Origin: Verrucomicrobiota bacterium
GTDB lineage: Bacteria > Verrucomicrobiota > Kiritimatiellia > CAIQIC01 > Lenti-01
Assembly (NCBI GenBank): GCA_003451935.1
Contig: DMJA01000145.1
Span: forward strand, 848 to 8,535
Reading direction: 5' to 3'
DNA: 7,688 bases
Made by a program: the position numbers and the translations under genes. The notes under the pieces were generated by a model. The model worked only from the letters and a program-made list of their open reading frames with translations. It ran no database searches and was not told the DNA's origin. This document shows, piece after piece, positions 5,700 to 7,688 of the stretch (position 1 is the first letter of the stretch; each line of letters starts with the position of its first letter).

Positions 5700-6989
5700 A
5701 TGAGCCTCTGGGCCTTCCGCTGCGTGCTTTGGTACATCTGCGTGCTACTGGTGCAGCCGCAGAACCGGTTCACGTTCCTGTGGCCGCTGCACATCGCGGA
5801 CATCTCGTTCATTATGGCGGTGGGGCTGCACATCCTGTCGTCCATGGAGCGGCGGCGGTCCCTTGTGCGCATGGGGCCGGGGACCATCTTGGCGTTCACC
5901 CTGTTGTTTTTCGCCTCTTTGTCCCAGCATTTCGGGGTGTATCAGATTTCGCCGGCTTGGAACAACTATCTGGACATCATCGTCAAAAATTCGCTGCTGC
6001 TTATCTTGGTGGAGGCGATGGCGACGTCGGTGGAGCGGGTATGGGCCGTGCAGATGGTCACGCTCTTCTCGACGCTGTGGTGGGTGAAGGGGGGGGTGCG
6101 CCTGTCGGCGATGAGTGCCACCTATTCAGGGGACCGCCTGATGGGCGCGGCCGTCTCCATGATTGAGAATCCGAACAGCTTCGCCTACATGATGTGCGTC
6201 TTCCTTCCTCTTTATCTTTATGCCTACCAGCAGGCAAAACAGAAATGGATCAAATGGTTCTTTTTGGCCTGTGCCCTGGCGGCAGTCTACATCGTCTTCC
6301 AAACGGGCAGCCGGACCGGATTGCTGACCTTGATTGTGATGGGGGCCTTCTTGTTGCCCTTCTATGGTCGGCATCATTTCAGGGCCATGGTGGTCATCGT
6401 TGTAGCGCTGATTTTCCTCTTCCCGTTGACGGGCGAAAAAAACATGCAGCGGTTTCTCACCATTCCCCAGTCCGTGGCCTCATTCCTTGGCGGCGAAGAA
6501 AAGGAACGGACCGGCCCGAAAAGCCAAGATGAGCAGAGCGCCGACGAGCGGCAGGCAAAGAATCACGACACGTGGGGGCTCATCAAGGAGTATCTGATTT
6601 TCGGGGTGGGGGTGAATCCGGATTCAAGCCGGTATGCCGGGCGCTTTCCGATGGCGACAGGCCAGGTGCATTGTGAAATCCTGATGGCGGGGCGCCAGAT
6701 GGGAATCATCGGGATGGGCATGTATGCGGGTTTCATCGGCATTATTTTTTTGGGGGGCAACTGGGTGCGGCGAAAAGCCAGACATTGGCCGGCCGTGCGG
6801 GACTTGGGGTGGACCTTTCAGATGCAGGCCGTGGCCATTGCCGTGGGCGGGGCGTTCAGTCCGCTGCCGTGGCATCCGCCGATGATGATTTTTGCGGGTT
6901 CCGTGTCCGCGCTGGTCGGCATTTTGAAGGCGGAGAGGGAAGCCGAGATGGAGCGGCTGGCAGGAGTGCGGCAGGGCCATGCTGTTTAA
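5700..6989 (+). CDS. O-antigen ligase/polymerase-like membrane protein (Wzy/WaaL type)
   Basis: This 429-aa polytopic inner-membrane protein has about ten hydrophobic segments: near residues 5-18, 28-46, 61-75, 91-106, 113-129, 160-176, 183-201, 207-221, 229-242, 333-351 and 376-408. Family-like features are the ENPNSFAY motif (N157-N159), GSRTGL (G203-G207, with R205 matching the conserved basic residue of O-antigen ligase domains), a large hydrophilic loop (about 261-330, very charged at 265-290) and H324 in GQVHCEIL before a Gly-rich helix. This layout matches the O-Ag_ligase/Wzy_C family, which polymerises or transfers lipid-linked glycans on the outer face of the membrane. Polymerase and ligase cannot be told apart here. 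The frame is open back to 5508, but that part is polar and contains the repeat-like element. ATG 5700 is preferred, with AAAGG at 5687-5691 as RBS and a hydrophobic start MSLWAFRCVLWYICVLLV. An 8-G tract lies inside the gene. Confidence 0.82.
   Translation: MSLWAFRCVLWYICVLLVQPQNRFTFLWPLHIADISFIMAVGLHILSSMERRRSLVRMGPGTILAFTLLFFASLSQHFGVYQISPAWNNYLDIIVKNSLLLILVEAMATSVERVWAVQMVTLFSTLWWVKGGVRLSAMSATYSGDRLMGAAVSMIENPNSFAYMMCVFLPLYLYAYQQAKQKWIKWFFLACALAAVYIVFQTGSRTGLLTLIVMGAFLLPFYGRHHFRAMVVIVVALIFLFPLTGEKNMQRFLTIPQSVASFLGGEEKERTGPKSQDEQSADERQAKNHDTWGLIKEYLIFGVGVNPDSSRYAGRFPMATGQVHCEILMAGRQMGIIGMGMYAGFIGIIFLGGNWVRRKARHWPAVRDLGWTFQMQAVAIAVGGAFSPLPWHPPMMIFAGSVSALVGILKAEREAEMERLAGVRQGHAV
6089..6096 (+). 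repeat. Homopolymer tract of 8 G in ligase/polymerase-like gene
   Basis: Eight consecutive G residues encode the end of Lys130 and Gly-Gly in WWVKGGVRL. Loss of one G would place a TGA at 6112-6114, about eight codons on, and truncate the protein to roughly a third. Confidence 0.9.
6962..6966 (+). promoter_or_regulatory. Ribosome binding site candidate for MBOAT gene
   Basis: AGGAG lies 12 nt before ATG 6979, within the end of the ligase-like gene. A second purine run at 6973-6976 is only 2 nt from the ATG. Spacing is not ideal for either, so translational coupling through the 11-nt gene overlap probably helps. Confidence 0.45.
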
Positions 6990-7688
6990 CTCCTACGAGT
7001 TCATCTTCTGCCTGCTGCCGATTACGCTGGCGGGCTATTTTCTGCTGCTGCCCAAGGCGTGGAGGCATGGCTGGCTGGCACTGTGCAGTTTTGTGTTCTA
7101 CGGTTGGTGGGACTACCGCTATTGCGGGTTGCTGCTGCTGGCGATTTGCATCGATTATTTCGCCGGGGGACGGATTGCGGCCACGCCGGATCCGGCGAAG
7201 AAGAAACGTTGGTTGCTGGTGTCGATCTGCAGCGATATGGGCATGCTTGGTTTTTTCAAGTATTACGATTTGGGGGCCTCGACGGCCAATGCGCTGGCGC
7301 AGTGGTCGGGGGGGGGCGAATTGTTGCCATTACTACATCTAGTCCTGCCGGTGGGCATTTCGTTCTACACGTTCCAGTCGATGAGTTATTCCATCGACAT
7401 TTATCGCGGCCAGGCCCGACCGGCCAAGAGTTTAACCGACTATGCCTGTTATGTGTCCCTGTTCCCCCAGCTGGTGGCAGGGCCGATCGTGCGCTACCAC
7501 GAGATCGACGGCCAGCTTCGAGTGCGCACCCACACTTGGGCGAAGGCCGGCGCCGGCATCGTCTTGTTCGTGCTGGGGCTGTCCAAGAAAGTGCTCCTGG
7601 CCGATGCCGTCGCGCCCATGGCGGATTGGGGATTTTCCCAGGCGTCCATCGGTTTGGCCGGGGCTTGGAGCAGCCTGGTGGCTTACAC
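6979..7688 (+). CDS. MBOAT family O-acyltransferase (AlgI-like), N-terminal part, cut by window end
   Basis: The frame is open from ATG 6979 to the window edge (236 complete codons). It begins MLFNSYEFIFCLLPITLAGYF, as in AlgI/DltB-type MBOAT proteins. Further AlgI-like blocks are LCSFVFYGWWDYRY (residues 35-48), KKRWLLVSICSDMGMLGFFKYYD, VLPVGISFYTFQSMSYSIDIYRG, LFPQLVAGPIVRY (G168 and P169) and a THTW...GLSKKVLLAD stretch. These polytopic enzymes take acyl groups from a cytoplasmic donor and move them across the membrane for O-acetylation of an extracytoplasmic glycan. The catalytic His and the FDFSGYSDMA-type motif lie beyond the window, so activity cannot be judged. The gene overlaps the ligase-like gene by 11 nt, which implies coupled expression. 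A 9-G tract occurs at 7308-7316. Family assignment is secure; substrate is not. Confidence 0.93.
   Translation, partial: MLFNSYEFIFCLLPITLAGYFLLLPKAWRHGWLALCSFVFYGWWDYRYCGLLLLAICIDYFAGGRIAATPDPAKKKRWLLVSICSDMGMLGFFKYYDLGASTANALAQWSGGGELLPLLHLVLPVGISFYTFQSMSYSIDIYRGQARPAKSLTDYACYVSLFPQLVAGPIVRYHEIDGQLRVRTHTWAKAGAGIVLFVLGLSKKVLLADAVAPMADWGFSQASIGLAGAWSSLVAY
7308..7316 (+). repeat. Homopolymer tract of 9 G in MBOAT gene
   Basis: Nine consecutive G residues encode the Ser-Gly-Gly-Gly of AQWSGGGELL, in a poorly conserved loop before the VLPVGISFYTFQS block. Loss of one G would lead to a TAG at 7340-7342 after eight altered codons. Gain of one G leaves a frame that stays open to the window end. 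Confidence 0.9.

Noticed and set aside
1..7688. CRISPR array, tRNA, rRNA or insertion sequence
   Set aside because: No regularly spaced repeats, tRNA-like cloverleaf, rRNA stretches or transposase-like coding sequence were recognised by eye; no covariance search could be run.

Overview
This is a high-GC bacterial chromosomal window with every supported gene on the + strand. It opens inside rpoC, the RNA polymerase beta' subunit. RpoC keeps all four zinc-ligand cysteines and the trigger loop, and it carries a long insertion inside the trigger loop (SI3-like), which points to a Gram-negative lineage. The intergenic element near 5510-5600 reads 'ARASCPH' on one strand and 'CGQDARAP' on the other. 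I recall such strings from repeat-derived ORFs in Verrucomicrobiota/Kiritimatiellota-type (PVC) genomes. That placement is an inference from memory, not a search result.

Layout: rpoC 3' end (2-1864), then two tandem hairpins, the second a strong intrinsic terminator. A short promoter-bearing gap follows, and then a surface-polysaccharide locus: a GT4 glycosyltransferase (1998-3179), a SAM methyltransferase-like protein with a degenerate cofactor motif (3172-3753), a canonical class I SAM methyltransferase (3764-4492), and a GT2-like glycosyltransferase (4492-5496). These four are tightly packed (8-nt overlap, 10-nt gap, 1-nt overlap) and look like one operon. A gap of about 200 nt (5497-5699) holds a repeat-like hairpin element, a good sigma70-type promoter candidate and a second hairpin in the predicted leader. 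After it come a polytopic O-antigen ligase/polymerase-like protein (5700-6989) and, overlapping it by 11 nt, an MBOAT O-acyltransferase (AlgI-like) that runs off the right edge.

Working model (inference): the two glycosyltransferases and two methyltransferases build and cap or decorate a lipid-linked glycan on the cytoplasmic side. The Wzy/WaaL-like protein polymerises or transfers it outside the membrane, and the MBOAT protein moves acyl groups across the membrane for O-acetylation. Nothing here is clearly a new system. The points most worth a second look are the repeat-like element, the long G tracts inside three of the glycan genes, and the methyltransferase without a normal glycine-rich SAM motif.
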